Below are positions 9,260-18,865 of a stretch of 64,000 nucleotides of DNA, piece after piece; the first letter of the stretch is position 1, and each line of letters starts with the position of its first letter. The notes below the pieces were generated by a model, which was given only the letters and a program-made list of their open reading frames with translations, was not told where the DNA came from and made no database searches. Source of the DNA: Alteromonas sp. KC3 (lineage in GTDB: Bacteria > Pseudomonadota > Gammaproteobacteria > Enterobacterales > Alteromonadaceae); NCBI RefSeq assembly GCF_016756315.1, contig NZ_AP024235.1:2542001-2606000 (forward strand), given 5' to 3'. Position numbers and translations under genes: made by a program.

Positions 9260-10725
9260 GCCTGTGTCACTGGTTGCGGCGCATTATGCTGTGTAGCGTC
9301 GCTGTGTTGACGCACTGTGTCTTCGAATTTAATCAAGCGATTGGCTCGCCAAAAACTCCACAGTACAAATACGGCCATGGGACCATTGAGCTGGAGCGCA
9401 GATACGGTGAAGAATGCTTCTGCATGCACTACGGCGTAAGTAATGAGCAAAAGTAAAACGCTAATGCCTGACAATAGCAGCCATATGGCTTTCGATAAGC
9501 CTTTGATTAGGATTGTCAGAACAACATTAAGTACCATTATCCCCCAGAATATGCCAATCAACGACGATGCAGACAGCATATCGGCTATGGCAGTAAAGGC
9601 CAATGCACTCACACTTCCCCATACGGTGGCATACCACAAACGCGACGCTAAAGGTGGATGTGCTTTTTTAGCTAGCCATATTTCCACTCCCGAGACACAA
9701 AGCATAGTGAGCATTACACCAAGCACAAAGTAGAGCCATTTGCTGACAAGACCTGCAAAGTCACCGAAATGAAGTCGATACATAGACCAAGCTAGTTGCT
9801 TACCCCACTCTCCATGCTCGTAACCCGCAACGCCAATATAATTTCCTGCAGTATCAAACCGGTAGCCTTCGGCATAAATCATTCTATTTGGCGCTTTTGC
9901 ATATATTTCAATAAACTGTTCAGGCTCTCCGACTTCGTGCACAGTAAGAAATATAGGAGACTTTTCAGGTGCTAACGTCGTCATTTGCGCAAACGCTTTG
10001 CCAATGGCTGGCTTCCCTTCTTGGGGTGATAACACTGGATCAGGCGTAAATATCTGATCGATAACTGCTTCGCGGTCTCCTTCATAACTAATAGTAGCGA
10101 CTGTAACAAGAATGATTCCTGCCATACCGAAATAGGCACCCGTTACACCAATGAGCAAATGAAATGGTGCCGCCCACAACCCAAAGCGGTTGTGTAAATC
10201 GATTTGTGCCTGCTGTCCGTTACCTTTGCGGCGCAATTTAAAAGCGTCTTTCGTTATCCGCTTGTGTGCCACAATACCTGAGAATATCAACGCGCAAATC
10301 ACCGCGCCGAGCGCACTCACCAGTATCATTCCCCAGCTATGCGGCAAATTAAGATACAGGTGAAGGTCGACCAACATTTGGGTAAATCCCACATCTTCTT
10401 TCTCAAGTAAGTTTCCCTCTGTATCTGCAAAAAACGCTATATGATCGTTCTCTACCACTAAACGAGGAATATCCGACGTAGGCAAAACGACATACAAGTG
10501 ATGAGTCTCTTGCGTATTGTTTTCCAAGAAACTGTCCATCGCTTTTTCTATGGCGCTTGGAGTTACATTCTCCATCTCTTGAATATGCGGCTGCTCCCAT
10601 CGTTCGAATTCCAAGTGGAATACCGCAATGGTGCCTGATAAACACACGAGAAATAGTAGAACACTTAAAAATATGCCTGCCCAGCTGTGTGCTTGAAGTG
10701 CGCTTTGTTTAGTCATCTTATCCAT
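9256..10725 (-). CDS. PepSY-associated TM protein (PiuB-like, iron-uptake associated)
   Basis: 489 residues. An N-terminal helix (AHSWAGIFLSVLLFLVCLSG) carries the characteristic H..GxxL pattern. A periplasmic PepSY-like part and a second helix pair follow (near 135-160 and 188-215, with HNRFGLWAAPFHLLIGVTG). A long periplasmic section and C-terminal helices (about 335-475) complete it. PepSY-TM proteins of this type sit in iron-uptake operons and are thought to help reduce or move iron across the inner membrane. It is the third gene of the Fur-box operon, after the receptor remnant and the 178-residue membrane protein. Confidence 0.85.
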   Translation of the reverse strand: MDKMTKQSALQAHSWAGIFLSVLLFLVCLSGTIAVFHLEFERWEQPHIQEMENVTPSAIEKAMDSFLENNTQETHHLYVVLPTSDIPRLVVENDHIAFFADTEGNLLEKEDVGFTQMLVDLHLYLNLPHSWGMILVSALGAVICALIFSGIVAHKRITKDAFKLRRKGNGQQAQIDLHNRFGLWAAPFHLLIGVTGAYFGMAGIILVTVATISYEGDREAVIDQIFTPDPVLSPQEGKPAIGKAFAQMTTLAPEKSPIFLTVHEVGEPEQFIEIYAKAPNRMIYAEGYRFDTAGNYIGVAGYEHGEWGKQLAWSMYRLHFGDFAGLVSKWLYFVLGVMLTMLCVSGVEIWLAKKAHPPLASRLWYATVWGSVSALAFTAIADMLSASSLIGIFWGIMVLNVVLTILIKGLSKAIWLLLSGISVLLLLITYAVVHAEAFFTVSALQLNGPMAVFVLWSFWRANRLIKFEDTVRQHSDATQHNAPQPVTQA

Positions 10726-10745
10726 TATTTTTATTACACCTTTCC

Positions 10746-11282
10746 CTACATGGGTAAAAGAAAAAGAACAGGCACACTAAGACATGATGCGAGAGCATAA
10801 ATGCCTAACGCTACGCCTTTATTCGCTGTAGCCAGATAATGATAAATTGCAGCTCCCCACAACAAGGGAAGAAGAACAACACCTAGGCCTAACTTTCCTG
10901 CAATAGAAAACGGAAAAATGGCGCACAAAGCAAGGGTTACGAGGACACTCGCAAGCATTAACAAAACAAGTACCACTACTGTGTGGCCAATATGAGTTGC
11001 GGTGCTTCGAAGGTTTAAATTAATGGGCCTAGGTTGAGGAATATTTCTCGGTGCCGGCAATATAACCTGATTTCTGGCAATGAAAGGCCATACCAATATG
11101 CCAGGTAAACATAAGGTGTAAAATACACCAAACTCCCACCCTAGCGCATAAGACCACATTACGCCTGATGCTATCCATATCAGTAGGGCTACTACAAAAT
11201 GAGTAGTCGATTGAGCACGCCAGCTTTTATAGAGCAAAGCAATGGCAAAAAAAGTAAAAACAATAGCTGAAACAATTAGCAT
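10746..11282 (-). CDS. Multi-pass membrane protein of iron operon, unknown function
   Basis: 178 residues, about five hydrophobic helices (near 2-17, 28-47, 50-68, 100-125 and 128-175) and a proline-rich loop around 76-86. I do not recognise the family with certainty. It lies between the TonB-receptor remnant and the PepSY-TM gene, 20 bp before the latter, an arrangement in which small uncharacterised membrane proteins of iron operons are common. Its ATG follows the remnant's stop by eight bases, with AGGA overlapping that stop. A role in iron handling is inferred from position and the Fur box only. Confidence 0.65.
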   Translation of the reverse strand: MLIVSAIVFTFFAIALLYKSWRAQSTTHFVVALLIWIASGVMWSYALGWEFGVFYTLCLPGILVWPFIARNQVILPAPRNIPQPRPINLNLRSTATHIGHTVVVLVLLMLASVLVTLALCAIFPFSIAGKLGLGVVLLPLLWGAAIYHYLATANKGVALGIYALASCLSVPVLFLLPM

Positions 11283-11290
11283 GAAAGTTC

Positions 11291-11482
11291 CTAGAAAGAG
11301 TAAGTCAAAGATGCATTGACTGTTCGCCTAACACCAAAAAGCGAGTGTCTTGTGGCAATGCCTACTTTTTCGATAGGAGTTTTTTCTACTTCGATTGTGC
11401 CATCTTGTTCGTTCACCTTTATAGATGAAGTAGCGGAGATGGCTTTTGTCAGTGCTCGCAACGTTAATGCTTGTGTGTTCAT
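11291..11482 (-). pseudogene. Internally deleted TonB-dependent receptor remnant
   Basis: A 63-codon frame that joins receptor-like ends. The first part (MNTQALTLRALTKAISATSS, then DGTIEVEK) looks like a degraded signal peptide and the start of a plug domain. The last part (HSLFGVRRTVNASLTYSF) looks like the final barrel strand of a siderophore receptor, with the terminal F. About 2 kb of receptor coding sequence would be missing between them. It is the first gene after a strong Fur box and stands where a receptor gene normally precedes PiuB-type genes. Alternatively it is a small leader gene; its two receptor-like ends make deletion more likely. Confidence 0.6.
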
Positions 11483-11537
11483 AAAGGCTAATTAATGATC
11501 TGTCATTGATTAATAGACCAGTATCCTAACAAAACAC

Positions 11538-11568
11538 AATACAAATGATAACCCTTATCATTTGTATT
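11538..11568 (-). promoter_or_regulatory. Fur box overlapping promoter of PepSY operon
   Basis: A perfect inverted repeat of 14-base arms (AATACAAATGATAA and its complement) around CCC. The core ATGATAA-N3-TTATCAT matches the Fur consensus. On the minus strand a -35-like TTATCA lies in the box, followed by 17 bp and TAGGAT, so iron-loaded Fur would block RNA polymerase. It should control the operon 11482-9256. Confidence 0.85.
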
Positions 11569-11590
11569 TTATAAACTAGGACTAGCTAAT

Positions 11591-11618
11591 AAAAAACCCA
11601 CTACAAGGAGTGGGTTTT
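11591..11618 (-). terminator. Intrinsic terminator of PEP-CTERM gene
   Basis: AAAACCCACT-acaagg-AGTGGGTTTT, A-rich on the left so it ends the minus-strand transcript of 11682-12416. Confidence 0.8.
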
Positions 11619-11681
11619 GTTTGAGAGCTGAAAGGCTAGTTGCCACTTTTTTTCATTTATCAGTGTAGTGATTGTGTTGGT

Positions 11682-12416
11682 TTACTTTTTTACTCTACGA
11701 CCCGCAATCAAGCCAGCGAAAAGCAGACTCAGCACGCCAAGTGACGCCGGTTCTGATGCTTGAATCGCACTACACTGAGGAAGAGAAGGGTCTTGTACGC
11801 ATATATCAACCGCTTGCTGACCTATACCAAAAGAAAAGTTATCCCATGTAGTGATGCCACCTGGATCAGTGCCACCAACGCGCAACGATGAAACGAATAC
11901 TGTTGGGTCAAAAACGATACCAAAAAACTCTGAATGGCCCGTACCAGATGATGAATTGAAATCAAACGTTGTTTCAACGCCAGTATCCGCATTGGTCAAT
12001 ATTAGCTGCATACCGCCACCATCATTATCGTAAACATCAAAACCAACCGCATTTACAGGTGATGCAAAATCAACGTCGAAGCTAATTAGTGACGCAGAGT
12101 TTCTGTCACCACCAATTGCTGGAGCACTACCGAGAACAGAGTTAGAACTTATACTAATTGAACTACCATTACCTACATTTGAGTAAGTATTTCCCGCAGC
12201 AGTGGTAATTCCGGTAGCGCCCGTGCCTGTGGCGCCGTCAATAGTGTCTACCGTGAAAGAATACAAGGCTGCTTCCCATGCTGCGCGCGCTTCTGCCAAC
12301 GTCATAGTGACGCCGTTGTTTTGAACGCTTGAACCTTGAAATGTAATGATGGACGCGTTTGCTGTAGCCGATGCTATCAACGCGAATGCTGTGATGAATA
12401 ACTTTGCTAGTTTCAT
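11682..12416 (-). CDS. PEP-CTERM sorting-domain protein
   Basis: 244 residues. It has a signal peptide (cleaved after ANA) and a Gly/Ser/Asn-rich extracellular body with beta-rich segments. The C-terminal sorting signal is a SEPASLGV motif, a hydrophobic helix (LLSLLFAGLIAG) and RRVKK. Family knowledge: PEP-CTERM proteins are processed by exosortase and linked to exopolysaccharide or biofilm. No exosortase or polysaccharide genes lie in this window, so the processing machinery must be elsewhere. It is flanked by terminators and appears monocistronic. Confidence 0.88.
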   Translation of the reverse strand: MKLAKLFITAFALIASATANASIITFQGSSVQNNGVTMTLAEARAAWEAALYSFTVDTIDGATGTGATGITTAAGNTYSNVGNGSSISISSNSVLGSAPAIGGDRNSASLISFDVDFASPVNAVGFDVYDNDGGGMQLILTNADTGVETTFDFNSSSGTGHSEFFGIVFDPTVFVSSLRVGGTDPGGITTWDNFSFGIGQQAVDICVQDPSLPQCSAIQASEPASLGVLSLLFAGLIAGRRVKK

Positions 12417-12592
12417 TTATATATCCCTTTATGAATTAAGCGGAGACTTAAGTCCTTTCATTTCTCGAGTGATTCGTAAGCACAAATCTAGCCAAAAATT
12501 AACAAATTGATTTAATTATAGTTTTTATAAAACTCTCAACAGTGTGTAAATTTTACTGACACTAAAATTAAAGATTAGCAATAAAGAAACAT

Positions 12593-12625
12593 AAAAAAAC
12601 CGAGTGCGGTTAAACACTCGGCTTT
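12593..12625 (-). terminator. Terminator of ahpF
   Basis: CCGAGTG-cggttaaa-CACTCGG preceded by a run of A on the plus strand, giving a T-run for the minus-strand transcript. Confidence 0.8.
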
Positions 12626-12650
12626 TCTTTTTTTCTTGATACCGCTGTTA

Positions 12651-14240
12651 TTACGCAGCTTCTGATTCACTCTCAGTTTCGCCAACATCGTGACTTAGCA
12701 GATATTCGAAAGCTGCCAGTGATGCCTTAGCCCCCTCGCCCATTGAAATCACAATCTGCTTGTATGGCACTGTGGTTACGTCTCCCGCGGCGAAGATGCC
12801 TGGTTCTGATGTATGACACTTGCTGTCGATGACAATTTCGCCATAAGGTGTCATTTCTACAGTATCTTCCATAAACTGGCTATTAGGTACTAAACCGATT
12901 TGAACAAACACTCCTGCCAACTCGCGAGTGTGAATCTCGTTAGTAGCGCGGTCTTGATATTCAATCGCATTTACTTTGCCATTCTCGGCCGTTATCTGAC
13001 GGGTTGCCGCATTTTTGATAATGGTGATGTTGTCGCGCTTTTCAGCTTGGTCAATCAGCACTTGGTCAGCCTTGAGCTCAGGCATAAACTCGAATACTGT
13101 AACTGACTTAACGATCCCCGCCAAATCAAGCGCGGCTTCAATACCTGAGTTACCACCACCGATAACCGCAACATCTTTTCCTTTAAAGAAAGGACCATCA
13201 CAGTGTGGGCAGTACGCTACACCGTTACCTATGTTCTCACGTTCACCAGGAACGCCAAGTTCTCTCCAACGTGCACCAGTGGCCACAATGATAGAACGGG
13301 TCTTAATTTGTTCACCGGATGACAGCGTAATAGTCTTAACATTACCTTTTTCGATGCTATCGACACGTACGTGCTCTTTTAACGTAATATCGTAATCGCG
13401 AACGTGCTCCATCAGATTGCCAACAAGTTCTGGACCAGTGGTTTTCGGCACAGAAATTAGGTTTTCGATACCCATAGTGTCTTTAACCTGACCACCGAAT
13501 GTCTCTGCTACAATCGCGACTTTCAAGCCTTTTCTCGCGCTGTAAATAGCCGACGCAACCCCTGCTGGGCCACCACCGATGACAGTTACATCTTGCAACG
13601 GCAAAGCATCACCTTTATTGGCAGATTTTAAACTTGGATCGCGCTCTAGCAATTTATTGATAAGTACCGATGCGTCCACTTTACCGTTTGCGAACAGTTC
13701 GCCATTGAGATAAAGACTTGGCACACCTTGGATGTCTCGTTCTGTAATCAAATTCTGATACAGACCGCCATCGATCATCTCTGTTTTGATGTTCGGATTA
13801 AGCAATGCAAACTGGTTCAACGCCTGAACAACTTCAGGACAGTTATGGCAGCTCAAGCTAATGAACACTTCGAAATTAAGCGGTTCATTAACAGCTTTCA
13901 CCATGGCTTTTACACTGTCATCAAGTTTAAGTTCAGTGCCAGCACTATGAAGCATTGCTAAAATGAGTGAGTTGAATTCGTGACCGCCAGGAATACCCGA
14001 AAAGCGGATTCCTGTATCTTCGCCGTCAGCTTCAATTAAAAAGCTAATTGCACTGCGAAGTTCGCCGTTTGTTTCACGCTCTTCAACGCTGAGTTTGTCG
14101 CTTACACCTGCGATGTCGGACAGAAACTTCACAAGCTCTGCGCGCTTGCTATGTTCACCGGTCTGTACGACAAAGGTCACGTTTTTTTGCATTGTTTCGG
14201 TATAACCTTTCAATGCCTGTAAAATTTCTTTAGTTAACAC
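12651..14240 (-). CDS. ahpF: Alkyl hydroperoxide reductase subunit F
   Basis: 529 residues, close to the 521 of the E. coli enzyme. The N-terminal tandem thioredoxin-like domain has SCHNCPE (CxxC near 130). Then comes an FAD site ([19 protein letters not shown], about 217-235), the thioredoxin-reductase-type redox motif CPHC near 350, and an NAD site ([14 protein letters not shown]). It passes NADH electrons to AhpC, which destroys organic peroxides and H2O2. It lies 168 bp after ahpC on the same strand, with two hairpins between, so it may be read at a lower level from the same transcript. Confidence 0.96.
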   Translation of the reverse strand: MLTKEILQALKGYTETMQKNVTFVVQTGEHSKRAELVKFLSDIAGVSDKLSVEERETNGELRSAISFLIEADGEDTGIRFSGIPGGHEFNSLILAMLHSAGTELKLDDSVKAMVKAVNEPLNFEVFISLSCHNCPEVVQALNQFALLNPNIKTEMIDGGLYQNLITERDIQGVPSLYLNGELFANGKVDASVLINKLLERDPSLKSANKGDALPLQDVTVIGGGPAGVASAIYSARKGLKVAIVAETFGGQVKDTMGIENLISVPKTTGPELVGNLMEHVRDYDITLKEHVRVDSIEKGNVKTITLSSGEQIKTRSIIVATGARWRELGVPGERENIGNGVAYCPHCDGPFFKGKDVAVIGGGNSGIEAALDLAGIVKSVTVFEFMPELKADQVLIDQAEKRDNITIIKNAATRQITAENGKVNAIEYQDRATNEIHTRELAGVFVQIGLVPNSQFMEDTVEMTPYGEIVIDSKCHTSEPGIFAAGDVTTVPYKQIVISMGEGAKASLAAFEYLLSHDVGETESESEAA

Positions 14241-14326
14241 GGTTGTTCTGCCTTATTTTCGACACGCCGATCCCCGCCAACCAAATTGTGGTCAACAACA
14301 AAGCGGAAATTGGGATTGATTAATGA

Positions 14327-14394
14327 AGGAGCGGATACCCGCTCCTAGTATGGAATATGCCTCACGACAATGAGATAAACTATGCGTGAGGCAT
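14327..14394 (-). other. Two hairpins in the ahpC-ahpF gap
   Basis: AGGAGCGG/CCGCTCCT (14327-14346) and the longer ATGCCTCACG/CGTGAGGCAT (arms 14357-14366 and 14385-14394). Neither has a long U-tract on the minus strand. They could cap or partially terminate the abundant ahpC message and lower ahpF expression. Confidence 0.5.
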
Positions 14395-14408
14395 GTTAAG
14401 CCTGTCGC

Positions 14409-14972
14409 TTAGATTTTACCTACAAGGTCAAGTGAAGGCGCTAGCGTTGCTTCGCCTTCTTTCCATTTAGCTGGGCATACTTCGCCTGGGTTGTTCGCGA
14501 CATATTGTGCAGCTTTAACTTTACGCACTAAGTCATCTGCGTCACGACCAATACCTTCAGAGGTAATTTCCATCGCTTGGATGATACCTTCAGGGTCAAC
14601 AACAAACGTTGCACGGTCAGCAAGACCCATGTTCTCACGCATGCAATCGAAGTTGCGTGTAATTTCGCCTGTAGGGTCGCCGATCATTGCAAACTTAATC
14701 TTGTTGATTGTGTCTGAAGAATCGTGCCATGCTTTATGTGTAAAGTGCGTGTCTGTAGATACTGAAAATACCTCTACGCCGCGCGATTGAAGTTCTTCGT
14801 ACTTATCAGCAATATCGCCAAGCTCAGTTGGGCAAACAAACGTGAAATCAGCTGGATAGAATACGAAAACTGCCCATTTACCTTTAATGTCTTCGCTGCT
14901 TACGTCTACAAACTCGCCGTCTTTAAACGCTGTTGCTTTAAAAGGTTTGATAGCAGTATTAATCAATGCCAT
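14409..14972 (-). CDS. ahpC: Alkyl hydroperoxide reductase subunit C (2-Cys peroxiredoxin)
   Basis: 187 residues from the ATG at 14972, exactly the E. coli AhpC length. GGAG eight bases upstream supports that start over an in-frame upstream one. The peroxidatic cysteine is Cys47 in [13 protein letters not shown] and the resolving cysteine is Cys166 in EVCPAKW. It reduces hydroperoxides in the cytoplasm and is regenerated by AhpF. I looked for an OxyR site upstream of the gene and saw only a poor partial match. Confidence 0.97.
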   Translation of the reverse strand: MALINTAIKPFKATAFKDGEFVDVSSEDIKGKWAVFVFYPADFTFVCPTELGDIADKYEELQSRGVEVFSVSTDTHFTHKAWHDSSDTINKIKFAMIGDPTGEITRNFDCMRENMGLADRATFVVDPEGIIQAMEITSEGIGRDADDLVRKVKAAQYVANNPGEVCPAKWKEGEATLAPSLDLVGKI

Positions 14973-15217
14973 GTTTAATTCTCCATTTATGGTTTTTAAA
15001 TTAAATTCGCAAGCGGCACGCATACGAATATAGACTGTACGGTCATTATCAAGACTTGGTTTTACATTTAAGTGACGGTTATCACTACGTGCAAAATTTT
15101 GTCTTTTGAAACTGGAAATAAGAATAGCGTGGGCTTGTAGAAAAAACTAATTGGTAAAAATGAATCGCTTAATCAGGTTATTGAATCGAACGATTAATTT
15201 TTATCATCGAGGTACTT

Positions 15218-16537
15218 ATGCGTGAACATATTTTAGCATCAGAAATAGCGAGAGTTGACGGTACACCACCGCTTTCCTCAACAGGTAAGCACGCCAAAAT
15301 GGCAACGAGCCCTTTTGTATTTTATCGCGGTACGGCTCAATTATTTTACGCCGACTTAAGAAATGGCGTCATCACGCAACCTAGTGAACTGGATAAAATT
15401 CCTTTAACCAGTGTTGTTGGCGATTGCCATGCTGCTAACTTCGGCTTTCTTACTGAAGAAGGCTCTCACGGTGATACAGTAATTTTCGCTCCTAACGATT
15501 TTGACGATGCCTGTGTAGGACGCAGTTACTGGGATATCCTACGTTTTATGACGTCGCTACATCTAGTGTACGAGCATTGCAAAACGCCAAGCGAGAACAT
15601 TAGTCACGTAGATGAGGACGTGCGTTTGAAGCCTGTGATCAACACCGCTGATGTGTTACGAGCACAGTCTGCATTTTTAGACCAATATGTAGACACTTGT
15701 CGTCGAGTACTATTAGCACCATCAGTTATCAGAGAAGCGCAGGATACTCGTCCCGATAAAACGCCAAGCAAACTAGCTAAACTTTTTGACAAAGCCGTTG
15801 CGCGCAGTGCAAGCGGTTCAGCTTTTACTTCCAAGAGTGCTCTGGCAAGAGCAGTCCAGCTTAATGATGGTACGCTAGCGTTTAGAGAAAATAGAAGCAA
15901 ATTTACGCCCCTCTCGCCTGATAGCTACAAAAACCTCTATGCTGCGTTTGCGCCCTACATGGATGACAACGTTGTCGACATCGTTCAACGCATCAATGCG
16001 GGTACTGGCTCGGTTAATTTAGCGCGTTACTACTTTCTAGTTGGGCCAACAAAGCCACACAACGAAACTCACTTTGCTTCTTGCCATATTGTTGAGGTGA
16101 AACAACAACGTGACGCGGCTCCCTTGCACTATTTTCCATCGCTTAACCCAGTAAATAGACTTAATGCAGCGCACCTCACCGCCCGCAGTCAGCGACGCAT
16201 GCAGCGAAATCCTGACCTTATCTTGGATGAAGCTCGCTTTGAGGATGCACACTACCTTATTCGTTCTCGCCATCATGCGAAAGTGGGGATTGACCCAGAA
16301 GATATTGCGACAGGAAAAAAAGCCGTCGCTGGAGGCTTTGTTTATTTCGCTGAACTTTGTGGTTATACACTTGCACTGGCTCATTGCCGTGGCGACAGAA
16401 GAAGTACGCGATTCGCAGCGGCATCCGTTAACTATCTAGATAGAAACAAAAACAGCTTAGTAAGCAGCGCAAACATCTATGCAAACCAAGTTATTGAGGA
16501 TTACAACTGGTTTGTCGACGCAATTAAGTCTAAGTAG
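15218..16537 (+). CDS. DUF2252 family protein (kinase-like fold)
   Basis: 439 residues. DUF2252 signatures are clear: SPFVFYRGTAQLFYADL near 32-48, VVGDCHAANFGF near 66-77, and FAPNDFDDACVGRSYWDILR near 90-109. These resemble the catalytic HxxN and DFD elements of phosphotransferase-type kinases, although no substrate is known for the family. A conserved C-terminal region (FVYFAELCGYTLALAHCRGD) follows. GAGG lies just before the ATG. It is monocistronic; the ahpC gene diverges from it. Confidence 0.85.
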   Translation: MREHILASEIARVDGTPPLSSTGKHAKMATSPFVFYRGTAQLFYADLRNGVITQPSELDKIPLTSVVGDCHAANFGFLTEEGSHGDTVIFAPNDFDDACVGRSYWDILRFMTSLHLVYEHCKTPSENISHVDEDVRLKPVINTADVLRAQSAFLDQYVDTCRRVLLAPSVIREAQDTRPDKTPSKLAKLFDKAVARSASGSAFTSKSALARAVQLNDGTLAFRENRSKFTPLSPDSYKNLYAAFAPYMDDNVVDIVQRINAGTGSVNLARYYFLVGPTKPHNETHFASCHIVEVKQQRDAAPLHYFPSLNPVNRLNAAHLTARSQRRMQRNPDLILDEARFEDAHYLIRSRHHAKVGIDPEDIATGKKAVAGGFVYFAELCGYTLALAHCRGDRRSTRFAAASVNYLDRNKNSLVSSANIYANQVIEDYNWFVDAIKSK

Positions 16538-16731
16538 TGATCAGTAAATATATAAAGCATGTATCTTTTGTGACTTAACCCTATGAATAAAATTACCTGT
16601 AAAATCTATCCTATTGTTTTATATAAATAATTACTAAAACATACTGAATAGCGTTAAGTCATGTCTATCCGATAAAAAGCGATTTATTATCTCGCGATAA
16701 TCTGCACTGAAACACATCGTTTGATGGCGAT

Positions 16732-18717
16732 ATGAACAAACGAGATAAAGGAATGACAAACGTGAAAGGTATTTTTACGCTTTTAGCGACAACTTTGCTC
16801 GCTAGCCTTCTAATAAACACCAGCGATGCTAGAGATATCACAAGCACTGCCAGCGAAGATAAGAAATTGCCACCAGGCTTAACGTGTAACAACAGTCAAG
16901 CTTATGTAACGTCAATTAACAAAATTCAAGGAACCGGCAATCGCTCATCCGAGGTTGGCAATCAACATATCGTCGATGCAATTGTTACTGCACAACGTGA
17001 GAATGGCTTTTTCATTCAGCAAGCAGAAAGTACCATTGATAATGACGCAACGACCTCCGAAGGGTTATTTGTCATTGCCCCACTTAAAGTTCCCATTGGT
17101 CATCGAGTCATGGTTAAGGGAGTGGTAAATGAACTAAGCGGTATGACTACGCTTATGTCGAGTGTAGATGATGTCATAGACTGCGGCACTGGCATTTCCA
17201 TTAAACCTATCTTTTTGGATATGCCTTTGACCCTCGATTTGGAGACGGTCGAGGGCATGAAAGTCAAAATCAAGAGTGCAACTGTGGTGAATACTAATAA
17301 CTTATGGCGCTTTGGTGAGCTTGCTGTGAGTAACACTCTCAAACGACAGCCCTCTGATACAGCCATTCCACTCAGTGAAGCTTATCTCGCGGCAAAACAA
17401 CAGTCTGCTGACAATATAATTATCATTGAAGACAACAGCGATGCTAAGCACCCTAGCTCTTTAAGTTTCTATCCGGCATTTAGTTATGATAATCCAATTC
17501 GTATTGGTGATTCCCTCGACGTTGTTGGGACAGTAAACGAAGCTAACGGAAGTTTTCGAATAAATCCGATTGAACCAATTAAAATTAACTCAACGCGAGA
17601 AGCGCTGCCAACTATTGAGCGGGGCAACCTATCGGTGGCAACATTCAATGTACTGAATTATTTTAACGGTGAACGAGACCAAGAGGGCAATGTTAATTTC
17701 AATTATGACGGCAATCGTGGTGCGAAAGACTATAGTGCGTTTCTATTACAACAAGCCCGAATCGTAAACGCCATCATTGCATTGAACGCTGATGTAATAG
17801 GGTTGATGGAAGTTGAAAATGATGGATTTGCAGCCGATAGTGCTATTGCCTCACTGACCCATGAAATTAACGCACAACTAGATGGCGACAAACACTATCG
17901 ATTTATTAGTACAACTGACGGAACACCTGTTGGTACGGATGCAATAACCGTGGGGCTACTTTATAGAGAATCAGTGGTACTGCCTTCGGGGACGGCCCAA
18001 GTGATACCCATGCCAGAACAGCAGATTAATGCTACAAAGTTCGCGCGCATGCGCCCCACTCTCCTTCAAAGCTTTACACACATTGATTCGAACATTGATT
18101 TTGTCGTTGCGGTAAATCACTTTAAGTCGAAAGGGTCAAAGTGCGCCGAAGATTTATCTTCGCAGGTTTCTCAGCAAGATATTATTCAAGGTAGCTGCAA
18201 TGCACTGCGTAATTCAGCCGCAGTTACTTTAGGCGAAGCAATGAGAGATAGTACTCTGCCCTTGCGGCAGATAATAATGGGCGATTTCAATGCTTATAGC
18301 GCTGAGGATCCAATTGCAGTGCTGACTGACTATTCTAGCGAAACTCGCGGGTATCCAATAAAAACCGCTACAAATACGCACTTAAATTCAGGTAAAGCAG
18401 TAGCTATTAACAAGGCTTACCACTTTATTAATCTCGCTGATAGGTATGATAAAAATGGGTTCTCTTATTGGTTTTATGGTTCAGAGCAAGTAGGCAGCCT
18501 TGATCACGTTCTTGTCAGTAGCTCAATGGCAAAACATGCTATAGATGCTACACATTGGAACATTAACTCGGTTGAAGCTTACCAGCTACAATACAACCAA
18601 GCGTTGCGTTATTTTAGTAACGAAAAAGGATACGCCTTTTCCGAGGTTGGCCCCTATAGAAGTTCAGATCATGACCCGTTCATAGCCACTTTTCATTTAA
18701 GTAGTAACAATAATTAA
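16732..18717 (+). CDS. ExeM/NucH-type extracellular endonuclease
   Basis: 661 residues. An N-terminal hydrophobic signal (about 14-32) is followed by an OB-like region (about 55-290) and an endonuclease/exonuclease/phosphatase domain (about 300-655). Catalytic motifs are visible: LSVATFNVLNYF, VIGLMEVENDG, VAVNHFKSKG, IIMGDFNAYS, GSLDHVL and SSDHDPF. Such secreted metal-dependent nucleases degrade extracellular DNA for nutrient supply or biofilm turnover. No C-terminal anchor is seen. A second ATG at 16753 could also serve as start. It is monocistronic and ends at a strong terminator. Confidence 0.9.
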   Translation: MNKRDKGMTNVKGIFTLLATTLLASLLINTSDARDITSTASEDKKLPPGLTCNNSQAYVTSINKIQGTGNRSSEVGNQHIVDAIVTAQRENGFFIQQAESTIDNDATTSEGLFVIAPLKVPIGHRVMVKGVVNELSGMTTLMSSVDDVIDCGTGISIKPIFLDMPLTLDLETVEGMKVKIKSATVVNTNNLWRFGELAVSNTLKRQPSDTAIPLSEAYLAAKQQSADNIIIIEDNSDAKHPSSLSFYPAFSYDNPIRIGDSLDVVGTVNEANGSFRINPIEPIKINSTREALPTIERGNLSVATFNVLNYFNGERDQEGNVNFNYDGNRGAKDYSAFLLQQARIVNAIIALNADVIGLMEVENDGFAADSAIASLTHEINAQLDGDKHYRFISTTDGTPVGTDAITVGLLYRESVVLPSGTAQVIPMPEQQINATKFARMRPTLLQSFTHIDSNIDFVVAVNHFKSKGSKCAEDLSSQVSQQDIIQGSCNALRNSAAVTLGEAMRDSTLPLRQIIMGDFNAYSAEDPIAVLTDYSSETRGYPIKTATNTHLNSGKAVAINKAYHFINLADRYDKNGFSYWFYGSEQVGSLDHVLVSSSMAKHAIDATHWNINSVEAYQLQYNQALRYFSNEKGYAFSEVGPYRSSDHDPFIATFHLSSNNN

Positions 18718-18805
18718 TCATATCTTGCTACAGACATAAGGTAGGGCAAGATAACAAGGCACTTCTCTAGTATCTAGCGACTTAATAACAAAAAGGTAGT
18801 AAGCA

Positions 18806-18837
18806 AAAGGCCCACGCATTATCTTGAGTGGGCCTTT
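18806..18837. terminator. Bidirectional intrinsic terminator
   Basis: AAAGGCCCAC and its complement GTGGGCCTTT around a 12-nt loop, between convergent ExeM and the receiver-TPR gene. Confidence 0.85.
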
Positions 18838-18865
18838 GTACTTTAGAGCAAGGTCACAGAATTGC

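Noticed and set aside
14973..15023. N-terminal extension of AhpC to an upstream start
   Set aside because: The ATG at 14972 has a good Shine-Dalgarno and gives exactly the 187-residue family length.
15024..15217. OxyR binding site upstream of ahpC
   Set aside because: Only one partial ATAG-type match was found, not the four spaced elements needed.
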